Part shown: piece after piece, positions 53,844-61,614 of the stretch
How the letters are laid out: each line of letters opens with the position of its first letter
Numbering within the stretch: position 1 is the stretch's first letter
Assembly (NCBI GenBank): GCA_016707205.1
Contig: JADJHZ010000024.1
Location: 276,501-340,500 of the forward strand
Source: Haliscomenobacter sp.
GTDB lineage: Bacteria; Bacteroidota; Bacteroidia; Chitinophagales; Saprospiraceae
Length of the DNA: 64,000 nt
Direction: 5' to 3'
Position numbers and translations under genes: made by a program
The notes under the pieces: model-generated
What the model saw: the letters and a program-made list of their open reading frames with translations, nothing else
Database searches by the model: none
Told to the model about the DNA's origin: nothing

Positions 53844-54362
53844 ATGCCGCATTGTTTAGTCCGCTTTATCCTGCTGCTCCTGGGCCTTATTCCCCTGGGA
53901 TCAGCCCACGCCCAGAAAGTGCTTCAAATAGAGCGTTTGGGTAGCGCGCGCACCCAAAAATTATCTATCGGCACCGTACTAACGTATCAATTGCACGGAG
54001 ACCCGGTCTGGTATAGCGGGGAGATCGTCAACCTGCTTCCCGAAGATAGCATCGTGCTTTTCCACAACCGGTATATCAAAGTAGATAAAATACGGGCGTT
54101 TCGTTGGGAGTTGGGCTGGCCACGAACCGTTGGGCGACAATTATTCTGGTTTGGAGCAGGGTGGTCGGGATTTGCGTTGATCGGAACGGCCACCGACGGC
54201 AACCCTGACACCCGGTATGAATGGTCGGATGCGGCAGTTACGGGAACTTCCGTAGCGACCTCCTGGCTATTACCCAAGCTTTTCAAGTATCGAAAAATGC
54301 GGTTTGGGAAAAACAAGCGATTGCGGGCGCTCGATCTCGATCCGGCAGAACAGCAACCCTAG
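53844..54362 (+). CDS. Exported hypothetical protein
   Basis: 172 residues with a signal peptide (GLIPLGSAHAQ) and one further hydrophobic stretch (QLFWFGAGWSGFALIGTA). The middle has a small beta-rich part ('SIGTVLTYQLHGDPVWYSGE', 'LPEDSIVLFHNRYIKVDKI'). The C-terminus is basic. Not recognised. It is similar in style to small Bacteroidota envelope proteins. It converges with the lipoprotein gene after 12 bases. Confidence 0.7.
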   Translation: MPHCLVRFILLLLGLIPLGSAHAQKVLQIERLGSARTQKLSIGTVLTYQLHGDPVWYSGEIVNLLPEDSIVLFHNRYIKVDKIRAFRWELGWPRTVGRQLFWFGAGWSGFALIGTATDGNPDTRYEWSDAAVTGTSVATSWLLPKLFKYRKMRFGKNKRLRALDLDPAEQQP

Positions 54363-54374
54363 TCCAACGCCAGC

Positions 54375-55073
54375 CTATGGCTCTACGACAACCTCCTGTA
54401 CCGGGGAATAGTATTCCATAGAGGAAAATACCGTCCGGTATCCACCGGTAGTTTTCCGTTCCTGCTTTTTGACCAGATAGAGTTCGTACGTTCCCGGGTG
54501 CAAGCCGCTGAGCTGACTGGAAGTAAGGATGGCCCGATCTCCGGAAAATCCTTCCTCCAACTCAACCGAGAAGGTATAGCCCTGTTCATCCGTAAACAAC
54601 AACAATAGCGTTTCTCCCGGCTGCAGGGATTGCCGTTCGATCACCAGCACACCGCCCGCTTTCCGCTTCAAGGGCGATTCCATGAGAAATTGTTTGATCC
54701 CGCTCATACTCAGGACCACGCTCCGCTTTTTCCCTGCATCATCTTGAAAATCAAATACATGCTTCCCAGCATAAGGCCCCGGCTGAATGCGCTCGTAACG
54801 GAAAGCATACGATCCCAGGGCTTTTTCCCGCATCGGTTGGCCTTGAAAGCGCACGCCAGACGCCATTTTCTTGGGGCGGGCATTCCCTACCGAATCGCCT
54901 TCGAAAAACATGATCTGGGCTTTGTATTCGTTCTCTGGGGAAAGGAAACGCACAAAAACTTCGACAAAGATTTGAGGAGTCTGTTCCTGGGAAACCTCCT
55001 GGCGGCAGGCGAAAGCCAGAAAGGCCAATCCGGCCGCCAATACGGACGAAACCCTAAGTGCCGGTTTGGACAT
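54375..55073 (-). CDS. Lipoprotein of unknown function
   Basis: 232 residues, lipobox in FLAFACRQ after the signal VLAAGLAFLA. Beta-rich, with 'QIFVEVFVRFLSPENEYKAQ', 'KHVFDFQDDAGKKRSVVLSM' and 'GLHPGTYELYLVKKQER'. No family recognised. The ATG at 55073 lies 20 bases inside the gatA end, so it is probably co-transcribed with gatA and hisS. Confidence 0.75.
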   Translation of the reverse strand: MSKPALRVSSVLAAGLAFLAFACRQEVSQEQTPQIFVEVFVRFLSPENEYKAQIMFFEGDSVGNARPKKMASGVRFQGQPMREKALGSYAFRYERIQPGPYAGKHVFDFQDDAGKKRSVVLSMSGIKQFLMESPLKRKAGGVLVIERQSLQPGETLLLLFTDEQGYTFSVELEEGFSGDRAILTSSQLSGLHPGTYELYLVKKQERKTTGGYRTVFSSMEYYSPVQEVVVEP

Positions 55074-56511
55074 CTGGAATGGGATAATTGTTCTGAAAAT
55101 AATGGCCAAAAGCCAGCAGACGGCTTTCCTGGCCAAAGCCGGCCATGAACTGGACCCCTATAGGCAGGCCGTTTTCGTGCAACCCAGCAGGCAGCGCCAT
55201 CGCCGGAATGCCTGCCATATTCGCCTGGACGGTAAATACGTCGGCCAGATACATGGTTACCGGATCCTCCAGGCTTTCGCCCAGATTCCAGGCGGTTCCT
55301 GGCGCAGCAGGCATCAGGATAAAATCATACTCCTTCAGGATTTCTTCGGTCCGGTCCCGGATCAGGCGGCGCACCTTTTGCGCCCGGCTGTAGTAGGCAT
55401 CGTAATATCCCGAACTCAGCACAAAAGCCCCAAGCATGATCCGTCGCTTGACCTCTCTCCCAAACCCCTCGGTACGCGATTTTTTATACGTGGCTTCCAG
55501 ACTGGCCGCCTCGTTACTCCGGTACCCAAACCGCATCCCGTCGTATCGAGATAAATTCGACGACGCTTCCGCAGTGGTCAGCACGTAATAGGCGGGGATC
55601 AGGTAATCCAGATACTCGAATGAAACTTCCTCCACCGTATGTCCCGCTTCTCGAAGCCATCCGATCAAGTGGAGGGAGCGGTCCCGGACGACAGGATCCA
55701 GGTTGGGGTGATTGATCGCCGTATCCAGGTAAGCGATCCGGGTCGGGCCTTGAAATGCCAGGTTGGAGGAATAGGGCTCCGCCGGGTCGGGAATCGCCGT
55801 GCCGTCGTAGGCATCCGGACCGGCAATACACTCCAATACGCTGGCGACGTCCTCTACGTGATGAGCCAGAATGCCAATCTGATCAAAAGAAGAACCATAA
55901 GCCAGCAATCCATGCCGGGAAATCCGGCCGTAACTCGGTTTTAGTCCCACTATGCCGCAAAATGCCGCAGGCTGGCGCACAGACCCGCCGGTGTCCGAGC
56001 CCAAGGACGCCAGGCAAGTATCCGTCTGCACCGATACCGCCGAAGCGCCGGACGATCCGCCCGGAATTTTAGTGGGGTCGGCGCCATTTCGCGTAGGTCC
56101 ATATACCGACGTTTCGTTGGTAGATCCCATGGCGAACTCATCGCAATTTACCCGGCCCAGGATGATCGCTCCTGCGTTCAGCAAACGCTCTACGGCCGTA
56201 GATGAAAACAGGGAGCGAAACCCTTCCAGTATTCTGGACCCGCCCGTCACCTGATGCCCGGCATAGCAGATCACATCTTTGATCGAAACCACCATACCGT
56301 GGAGCGCTCCGGCGCTTGCAGGATCGTTGGCGTATTGTTCGTCCAGCGCTTTCGCCCGCTCTTTGGCCTCGGCTGCAAAAACCTCTACGTAGATATTCAA
56401 ATGGCGGGTAGCTTCTATGCGGGTTAAATACCCCTCCACCAAGGATGAAAGGGTGAGCTTGCCGCTCTTCAGGCCATCTTTGATCGCTTGTAAACTCCGG
56501 TAAGCCTCCAT
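55054..56511 (-). CDS. gatA: Glutamyl-tRNA(Gln) amidotransferase subunit A
   Basis: 485 residues. The amidase signature holds the Ser-cisSer-Lys triad: Lys in MVVSIKDVICYAG, cis-Ser and nucleophile Ser in GGSSGASAVSVQ and GSDTGGSVRQPAAFCG. GatA generates ammonia from Gln and passes it to GatB, forming Gln-tRNA(Gln). The length is normal. It starts 2 bases after the hisS stop. Confidence 0.95.
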   Translation of the reverse strand: MEAYRSLQAIKDGLKSGKLTLSSLVEGYLTRIEATRHLNIYVEVFAAEAKERAKALDEQYANDPASAGALHGMVVSIKDVICYAGHQVTGGSRILEGFRSLFSSTAVERLLNAGAIILGRVNCDEFAMGSTNETSVYGPTRNGADPTKIPGGSSGASAVSVQTDTCLASLGSDTGGSVRQPAAFCGIVGLKPSYGRISRHGLLAYGSSFDQIGILAHHVEDVASVLECIAGPDAYDGTAIPDPAEPYSSNLAFQGPTRIAYLDTAINHPNLDPVVRDRSLHLIGWLREAGHTVEEVSFEYLDYLIPAYYVLTTAEASSNLSRYDGMRFGYRSNEAASLEATYKKSRTEGFGREVKRRIMLGAFVLSSGYYDAYYSRAQKVRRLIRDRTEEILKEYDFILMPAAPGTAWNLGESLEDPVTMYLADVFTVQANMAGIPAMALPAGLHENGLPIGVQFMAGFGQESRLLAFGHYFQNNYPIPDVQTGT

Positions 56512-56513
56512 TG

Positions 56514-57869
56514 TCAGCGGGTCTGGGATTTCATTTTTTCAATCAAAGCATCCAACGTCAGGGATTCCTGGGTTCCTTGCGCCATATCCTTGAGCGTTAT
56601 TTGCCCGGTTTGCATTTCGGTTTCTCCGATCAGCGCCACGAAAGGCACGCTCCGGTCATTGGCATATTTCAGCTGCTTTTTCAATTTGACCGGATCCGGG
56701 TAGATCTCTGCGCAAATGCCGGCTTTTCTGACCTTCGTCAGGAAGCGAAAGGCAAATTGATGGGTCGGTTCGTCGAAAGCGGCAAAGAGCAGTTTAAGTT
56801 GGTCGGAAGCTTCCGAAGGGAATAGCCCCTGTTCCTCCATCACGTCGTAAATGCGTTCGGCGCCAAAGGAGATCCCCACTCCCGGCACGTCCGGCAATCC
56901 GAAAACTCCGGTCAGGTTGTCGTATCGGCCGCCGCCGCCCAGGCTTCCCATTTGAACCGCTTTACCCTGCACTTCAAAAATGCAGCCGGTGTAGTAGTTC
57001 AATCCCCTGGCCAAGGTCGGATCGAACTCCAGCGAATTGCCGGACGAGGTCCAGGGATCCAGGTAGGCAAACAGGGCTCGCAGTTCCGCGATTCCTTTTT
57101 TCCCCGAAGTATTCCCGGCAAGAAGTATTTCCAAGGCTTCCAAGGTTTTGGCCTCCAGGATCTCTTCAATTTTCGCAACAGCCGTTTCGGGGATACCCCG
57201 GTCTGCCATTTCCTTTCGGACGCCTTCCCGGCCTATTTTGTCCAGCTTGTCGATGGCCACGGTCATGTTGGTCAGTTGATCCGGAATGCCGGCCACTTCG
57301 GCTATAGCGGCCAGTACCTTGCGGTTGTTCACTTTGATCGTCACCGGCAAGCCGAGGCGGGTAAACGCCTCGTCGTAAATCTGGACGAGCTCGGCTTCAT
57401 ATACCAACGACTCGGAGCCCACCACATCGGCATCGCATTGAAAAAATTCCTGATAGCGCCCTTTTGCAGGCCGGTCGCCCCTCCATACGGGTTGGATCTG
57501 GTAGCGCTTGAACGGCATGGGAATCTCGTTGAGGTGCATCACCACGAACCGCGCAAAAGGCACCGTGAGGTCGTATCTAAGCCCGCGTTTGGAAATAGAG
57601 GGAGTCAGCCGGCGGGAATCCCGGGCATCGAGGGCCGGAAGATCCGCTTCCGCCAGGTAATCCCCGTTGTTGAGCACTTTAAACAACAACCGGTCGCCTT
57701 CTTCCCCGTATTTACCGGTGAGGGTTGACAGATTCTCCATCACCGGGGTTTCGATGGGCTGATAGCCGTATTTGATAAACACCGATTTGATGGTGTCGAA
57801 AAGGTAATTGCGCTTGTACACCTGTTCGGGTGAAAAGTCGCGCGTACCCTTAGGTATGCTGGGTTTCAT
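56514..57869 (-). CDS. hisS: Histidyl-tRNA synthetase
   Basis: 451 residues. Class II core: 'KPSIPKGTRDFSPEQVYKRN' start, motif 2 'RYQIQPVWRGDRPAKGRYQE', 'FFQCDADVVGSES', the HisA box 'ARGLNYYTGCIFEV', motif 3 'GGGGRYDNLTGVFG' region and a C-terminal anticodon-binding domain. Normal length. The ATG at 57869 is used; the preceding in-frame TTG is less likely. Confidence 0.96.
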   Translation of the reverse strand: MKPSIPKGTRDFSPEQVYKRNYLFDTIKSVFIKYGYQPIETPVMENLSTLTGKYGEEGDRLLFKVLNNGDYLAEADLPALDARDSRRLTPSISKRGLRYDLTVPFARFVVMHLNEIPMPFKRYQIQPVWRGDRPAKGRYQEFFQCDADVVGSESLVYEAELVQIYDEAFTRLGLPVTIKVNNRKVLAAIAEVAGIPDQLTNMTVAIDKLDKIGREGVRKEMADRGIPETAVAKIEEILEAKTLEALEILLAGNTSGKKGIAELRALFAYLDPWTSSGNSLEFDPTLARGLNYYTGCIFEVQGKAVQMGSLGGGGRYDNLTGVFGLPDVPGVGISFGAERIYDVMEEQGLFPSEASDQLKLLFAAFDEPTHQFAFRFLTKVRKAGICAEIYPDPVKLKKQLKYANDRSVPFVALIGETEMQTGQITLKDMAQGTQESLTLDALIEKMKSQTR

Positions 57870-57884
57870 AGTCAATAGTTTATT

Positions 57885-58084
57885 CGAAGTACGATGTACG
57901 AAGTACGATGTACGATTTACGAAGTACGATGTATGATGTACGATTTACGAAGTACGGAATTTCAAGGTTTCGAGGAGCTTGTATCCGTAAAGGGCCCCAG
58001 AATGTACCGATTGTAATTCCCTCACTTAATATCCCTTGCTTCTTAAATCACACTTCGTACCTCGTAGTTCGTACATCGTACTTC
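57885..58084. repeat. Tandem TACGATG/TACGAAG repeats in inverted arms
   Basis: About nine TACGA(A/T)(G/T) units run from 57885 to 57957. A shorter inverted set (58051-58084, TTCGTAC/ATCGTAC units) follows next to the pheS stop. The arms can pair over about 30 bases with mismatches. The 90 bases between them contain nothing recognised. Confidence 0.75.
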
Positions 58085-59122
58085 CTAGAGTGCTTTGCTG
58101 AATTGTTTAAGGAACCGAACGTCGTTTTCAAAGAGCAGGCGGATGTCGGTAATCGTGTAAAGCATCATGGCCTGTCGTTCGATCCCCATGCCGAAAGCAA
58201 AACCGCTGTAAACCTCCGGGTCGATGCCGCAATTGCTCAGCACCTGGGGGTCGACCATCCCGCAGCCCATGATCTCCACCCAGCCGGAATATTTGCAGAC
58301 ATTGCAACCCTTGCTGTTGCAAATAAAGCAAGAGACGTCCATTTCGGCGCTGGGCTCGGTGAACGGGAAGAACGAGGGGCGCAGCCGGATTTTCGTATTA
58401 GGCCCGTACATTTCCTGTGCGAAATAATAAAGCGTTTGTTTCATGTCGGCGAAAGAGACGCCCTTGTCGATATACAGGCCTTCGACCTGATGGAATTGGC
58501 AATGCGAACGCGCAGAGATCGTCTCATTTCGGTAAACACGCCCCGGAGCGATGATCCGGATCGGCGGCTTCTGGGTGGTCATCACCCGGGCCTGTACCGA
58601 GGAAGTATGGGTGCGGAGCAGCATTTCGGCGCTGTTCAGCAAGTAATAGGTGTCTTGCATATCCCGGGCGGGGTGATCTTCCGGGGTATTCATGGCGGAG
58701 AAGTTGTGCCAGTCGTCCTCAATCTCCCGTTCTTCCGCTATCACGAAACCGATGCGTTCGAATATTTGAATAATGCGGTTCAGGGTGATGGAAACCGGGT
58801 GCCTGGAGCCGAGGTCAAGGGGTTCTCCAGGGGCGGTGAGGTCGAGATTTTGTGCTTGCGCTTCTTCGGCAACCGCTTCGGCCTGGAGGCGAAACCGTTC
58901 AAACTTTTCTTCAGCCAGGGTTTTGGCCTGGTTGATCAACTGGCCGAAATCGCGCTTCAGCTCCACAGGAACGTTGCGGATTTCCCCCATGAGGGGCTTG
59001 AGGATGTTTTTGGCGCCAAGGAAGCGCACGCGGAATTGTTCTACGGCTTCCGGCCCTTGCGGGTTTGCGTTTTCGATTTCCTGAAGGAGTTCCTTCACCT
59101 GAGTCATTGCATCGGCTGACAT
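58085..59122 (-). CDS. pheS: Phenylalanyl-tRNA synthetase alpha subunit
   Basis: 345 residues: N-terminal coiled coil ('KELLQEIENANPQGPEAVEQ'), class II catalytic core with 'LLRTHTSSVQARVM', 'GRVYRNETISARSHCQFHQV', and motif 3 'FAFGMGIERQAMM'. A Cys-rich insert CFICNSKGCNVCKYSGW (CxxC..CxxC) is present, as in several bacterial PheS. Start ATG at 59122 as in homologues; a -7 box lies upstream. Confidence 0.95.
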   Translation of the reverse strand: MSADAMTQVKELLQEIENANPQGPEAVEQFRVRFLGAKNILKPLMGEIRNVPVELKRDFGQLINQAKTLAEEKFERFRLQAEAVAEEAQAQNLDLTAPGEPLDLGSRHPVSITLNRIIQIFERIGFVIAEEREIEDDWHNFSAMNTPEDHPARDMQDTYYLLNSAEMLLRTHTSSVQARVMTTQKPPIRIIAPGRVYRNETISARSHCQFHQVEGLYIDKGVSFADMKQTLYYFAQEMYGPNTKIRLRPSFFPFTEPSAEMDVSCFICNSKGCNVCKYSGWVEIMGCGMVDPQVLSNCGIDPEVYSGFAFGMGIERQAMMLYTITDIRLLFENDVRFLKQFSKAL

Positions 59123-59167
59123 AATCCATTCGTTTTTGTGGGCGGACCAGCCCTTTTCAACGGACAA

Positions 59168-59175
59168 CAAAGGTA
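59168..59175 (-). promoter_or_regulatory. -7 promoter box TACCTTTG of pheS
   Basis: Exact TAnnTTTG on the minus strand, 45 bases before the pheS ATG. Confidence 0.5.
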
Positions 59176-59277
59176 GGCAAAATATGGGGTTTGCGTCTTT
59201 TTCCCTTACATTTGGTATTTCGGGAATTAAAAATTGTACCTGTTTAGGAGCTATCTCAAAACCCAATCCAGGGTGTG

Positions 59278-59405
59278 GGCGGCCTCCCCTAACCCCTCCG
59301 AAGGAGGGGAACCGTGTGGGCAAGGGTAGGGAAAAGCATCGGAATTAAGGTTTGATTACCTTCCTTTGTTGCCCCCCTCTTTTGGAGGGGGTTGGGGGGA
59401 GGCCC
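59278..59405. repeat. Inverted pair of CCTCCCC-AACCCC-TCC repeats
   Basis: Two GC-rich palindromic repeats in opposite orientation (59278-59311 and 59371-59405), each of the type CCTCCCCnAACCCCnTCC-gaa/aaa-GGAGGGG. A third partial copy is at 38688-38716. It occupies the 400-bp gap between pheS and the divergent gene. No gene is seen in the gap. Confidence 0.65.
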
Positions 59406-59518
59406 AACGATGGATTGAGCAGAATTCTTGCAGTTTTGCATTAGCTTCTAGTAAAAATTACCGTAATGCCAGGCAGCGAAATGCCCCGCCCTCCTATCCA
59501 ACCTAAAAACAGCAGGGA

Positions 59519-60859
59519 ATGAAGACCGTTCCGCCTTTCTTTCAAAAAGATGGCTTTTTTTTTACGCAAGGTAAACCGCTTTTGGTGTGGATCCTTTGCG
59601 CGGCCCTGCTGACGGGTATGATCTACGCCCCCTATCTGCAATCTTTGAGCTTGTTCTTGCTTAGTATTCTGGCTGTTTTAAGTTGGGATACTTCCAGGTT
59701 TTTTCCTCTCCGGATTAATCCAGCGTTGATTCCCTCAGGGAAGTCGTTTTTCCACCGTCCGGACTTCTGGGTCATCGCCCTTTATTTTATCCTGGTGCTG
59801 GCCGGGGGGCTATACGCTCAGGATATGGGATACTGGCTTAGCCGCTTGCGCATCAAACTGCCCTTTTTGGCGATCCCCTTTGTTTTTTTCCTGCTCCCTT
59901 CCTTAAAAGAGCGGCCTTATCTTAGGCTTTGGTACTTCCTCCTCGTTCTGCTTTCCCTGACCAGTCTGGGCATACTGGTCAATTACTTACGGCATTTTGA
60001 GGAGGTGAATCTGCTGATCAAACAAGGCCAGCCGGTGCCCATGCCCTGCAACCATATCCGGTACAGCCTCCTGCAAACCATGGGGGTGGCTGGAGGTCTT
60101 TTTCTGTTAGAAAAACGGTTTGCCCTCCGTTTTCGGTGGGAGACCTATGTCATTGCGGCCCTGACGCTTTGGCTGATCATTGCCCAGCACCTGATCGCGG
60201 TGCGAAGCGGGCTGGTCGTTTTATACGCCCTTTTGGCTTTCTCTGCAGCCCGCTACCTTTGGCGCACCCGGCGCTGGCTAACCGGCGCCGTTCTTCTGGC
60301 GGCGCTGGCTTCCGGGCCGGTGCTGGCATACCAACTGGCGCCCAGTTTTCGCAACAAAGTGGGCTACATGCGGTACGATCTGGACATGTACTTCAAAGGA
60401 CAGGATAAAGGCGTATTGTCCGATGCGTCCCGCCTGATCTCCTGGAAGATTGGCTGGGATCTGTTCCGCCGGTCGCCCTGGATTGGGGTAGGCCCCGGCA
60501 ATCTGAGAAAGGAAGTAGAAGCCATCTATGCCACTGAATACCCTCATATGGAAAAGCGGCTGATGCCGCACAACCAGTTTTTGAGTGTTATGGCCGGCTC
60601 TGGAGCGATTGGCCTGGCCTTTTTTTTAACCGCTTTTTTTGTGCCCCTGTTCTACCGAAAGCACTACCTCCATTTCCCTTTTCTGGCGCTGCATGCAACG
60701 GCTTGCCTTTCTTTTATAGTGGAGGCGACCCTCGAAAACGCCATGGGCGTAGCGTTTTTTCTGTTTTTCCTGGTTTTGGGCTTGAATCATTTAAACGCAA
60801 AGCCCCAAGAATGCCGAACAGTCCACATCGGTGGCGGGACCTTCTCCCGCGCGGAATGA
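59519..60859 (+). CDS. O-antigen ligase-like membrane protein (Wzy_C family)
   Basis: 446 residues with about ten membrane helices. The Wzy_C signature region appears in 'RLISWKIGWDLFRRSPWIGV', 'GPGNLRKEVEAIY' and 'PHNQFLSVMAGSGAIGLAFF'. This family joins O-antigen to lipid A or polymerises surface polysaccharide. No glycosyltransferase neighbours are present. The gene is divergent from pheS and is followed by a Nudix gene after 32 bases. Confidence 0.88.
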   Translation: MKTVPPFFQKDGFFFTQGKPLLVWILCAALLTGMIYAPYLQSLSLFLLSILAVLSWDTSRFFPLRINPALIPSGKSFFHRPDFWVIALYFILVLAGGLYAQDMGYWLSRLRIKLPFLAIPFVFFLLPSLKERPYLRLWYFLLVLLSLTSLGILVNYLRHFEEVNLLIKQGQPVPMPCNHIRYSLLQTMGVAGGLFLLEKRFALRFRWETYVIAALTLWLIIAQHLIAVRSGLVVLYALLAFSAARYLWRTRRWLTGAVLLAALASGPVLAYQLAPSFRNKVGYMRYDLDMYFKGQDKGVLSDASRLISWKIGWDLFRRSPWIGVGPGNLRKEVEAIYATEYPHMEKRLMPHNQFLSVMAGSGAIGLAFFLTAFFVPLFYRKHYLHFPFLALHATACLSFIVEATLENAMGVAFFLFFLVLGLNHLNAKPQECRTVHIGGGTFSRAE

Positions 60860-60891
60860 TGCCTTAGCTATTCTAATTTCCAATACATCCA

Positions 60892-61473
60892 ATGGAGAAC
60901 ACACAAGACCTGCAGGAAATCCTTGAGACCTACCTTTCCCGATATCCACAGGAAATGGAGCGCCAGAGGTCATTCAAGGAATTTATCGAGCATACCCCGT
61001 TTGAGGATTTATACCACAGGAAAAATTTTAACGGGCATATTACCGCAAGCGCGTTCATTGTCGATCAAGATCATGCTCAAATGCTTCTGATCCATCATAA
61101 GGGTCTCAACCGATGGCTTCAGCCGGGAGGGCATGTCGATTATACAGATGCGTCGATTTTAGCTGCCGCGTTCCGGGAAACGTTGGAGGAAACCAATATA
61201 GACGAGCGCGATTTGGAGTGGATTAGACCTTCTTTTCCCTTAAACATTCCGGCAGATATTGATTCTCATGTCATCCCCGAAAACGAGCTCAAACAAGAAA
61301 AGGAGCATGTTCACCACGATTTCAGGTTTTTGTTCCTGTACAAAGGAGGGAAAAACGTCCAGATAAACCCGTCTGAAGTAACCCATTACCAATGGCAGGA
61401 CATTGACGCGCTATCCGGGAATCCGGAGTTTGCCGGTCTGGCGGAGAAAATCTGGTTCCTTCTCCAGCGATGA
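60892..61473 (+). CDS. Nudix hydrolase
   Basis: 193 residues. The Nudix box region reads GGHVDYTDASILAAAFRETL with EETN following. RETLEETN fits REuxEExG/N, but the box is one residue longer than the consensus before the RE, and the usual first Glu is replaced. The preceding 'NGHITASAFIVDQDHAQMLL' and 'HHKGLNRWLQPGGHVDYTD' are typical. It hydrolyses a nucleoside diphosphate-linked substrate, identity unknown. The ATG at 60892 follows the O-antigen ligase-like gene closely. Confidence 0.88.
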   Translation: MENTQDLQEILETYLSRYPQEMERQRSFKEFIEHTPFEDLYHRKNFNGHITASAFIVDQDHAQMLLIHHKGLNRWLQPGGHVDYTDASILAAAFRETLEETNIDERDLEWIRPSFPLNIPADIDSHVIPENELKQEKEHVHHDFRFLFLYKGGKNVQINPSEVTHYQWQDIDALSGNPEFAGLAEKIWFLLQR

Positions 61474-61476
61474 GCT

Positions 61477-61586
61477 GGGCCTGCCTCAAAAGACCGTTCT
61501 TTTCCCCCCCCCCCCCCCCCCCCCCCCCCGAGGGAAATGGGGGGGGGGGCCGCCCCCCGGGGGGGGAGGGGGGGGGGGGGGGGGGA
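61477..61586. repeat. Left end of the palindromic element (copy C) running into G/C homopolymers
   Basis: GGGCCTGCCTCAAAAGACC (61477-61495) is the outer arm of the element seen at 17799. Directly after it come 26 C (61504-61529), a short mix, and 18 G (61568-61585). The expected AT-rich palindrome is absent; the homopolymers are probably consensus damage over a strong hairpin. Confidence 0.55.
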
Positions 61587-61614
61587 AAAAACGAAAATGT
61601 CCAGTAGTGTGCGA

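Noticed and set aside
57885..58084. tRNA or T-box leader near hisS/pheS
   Set aside because: No cloverleaf or T-box core seen; the sequence is repeat arms.
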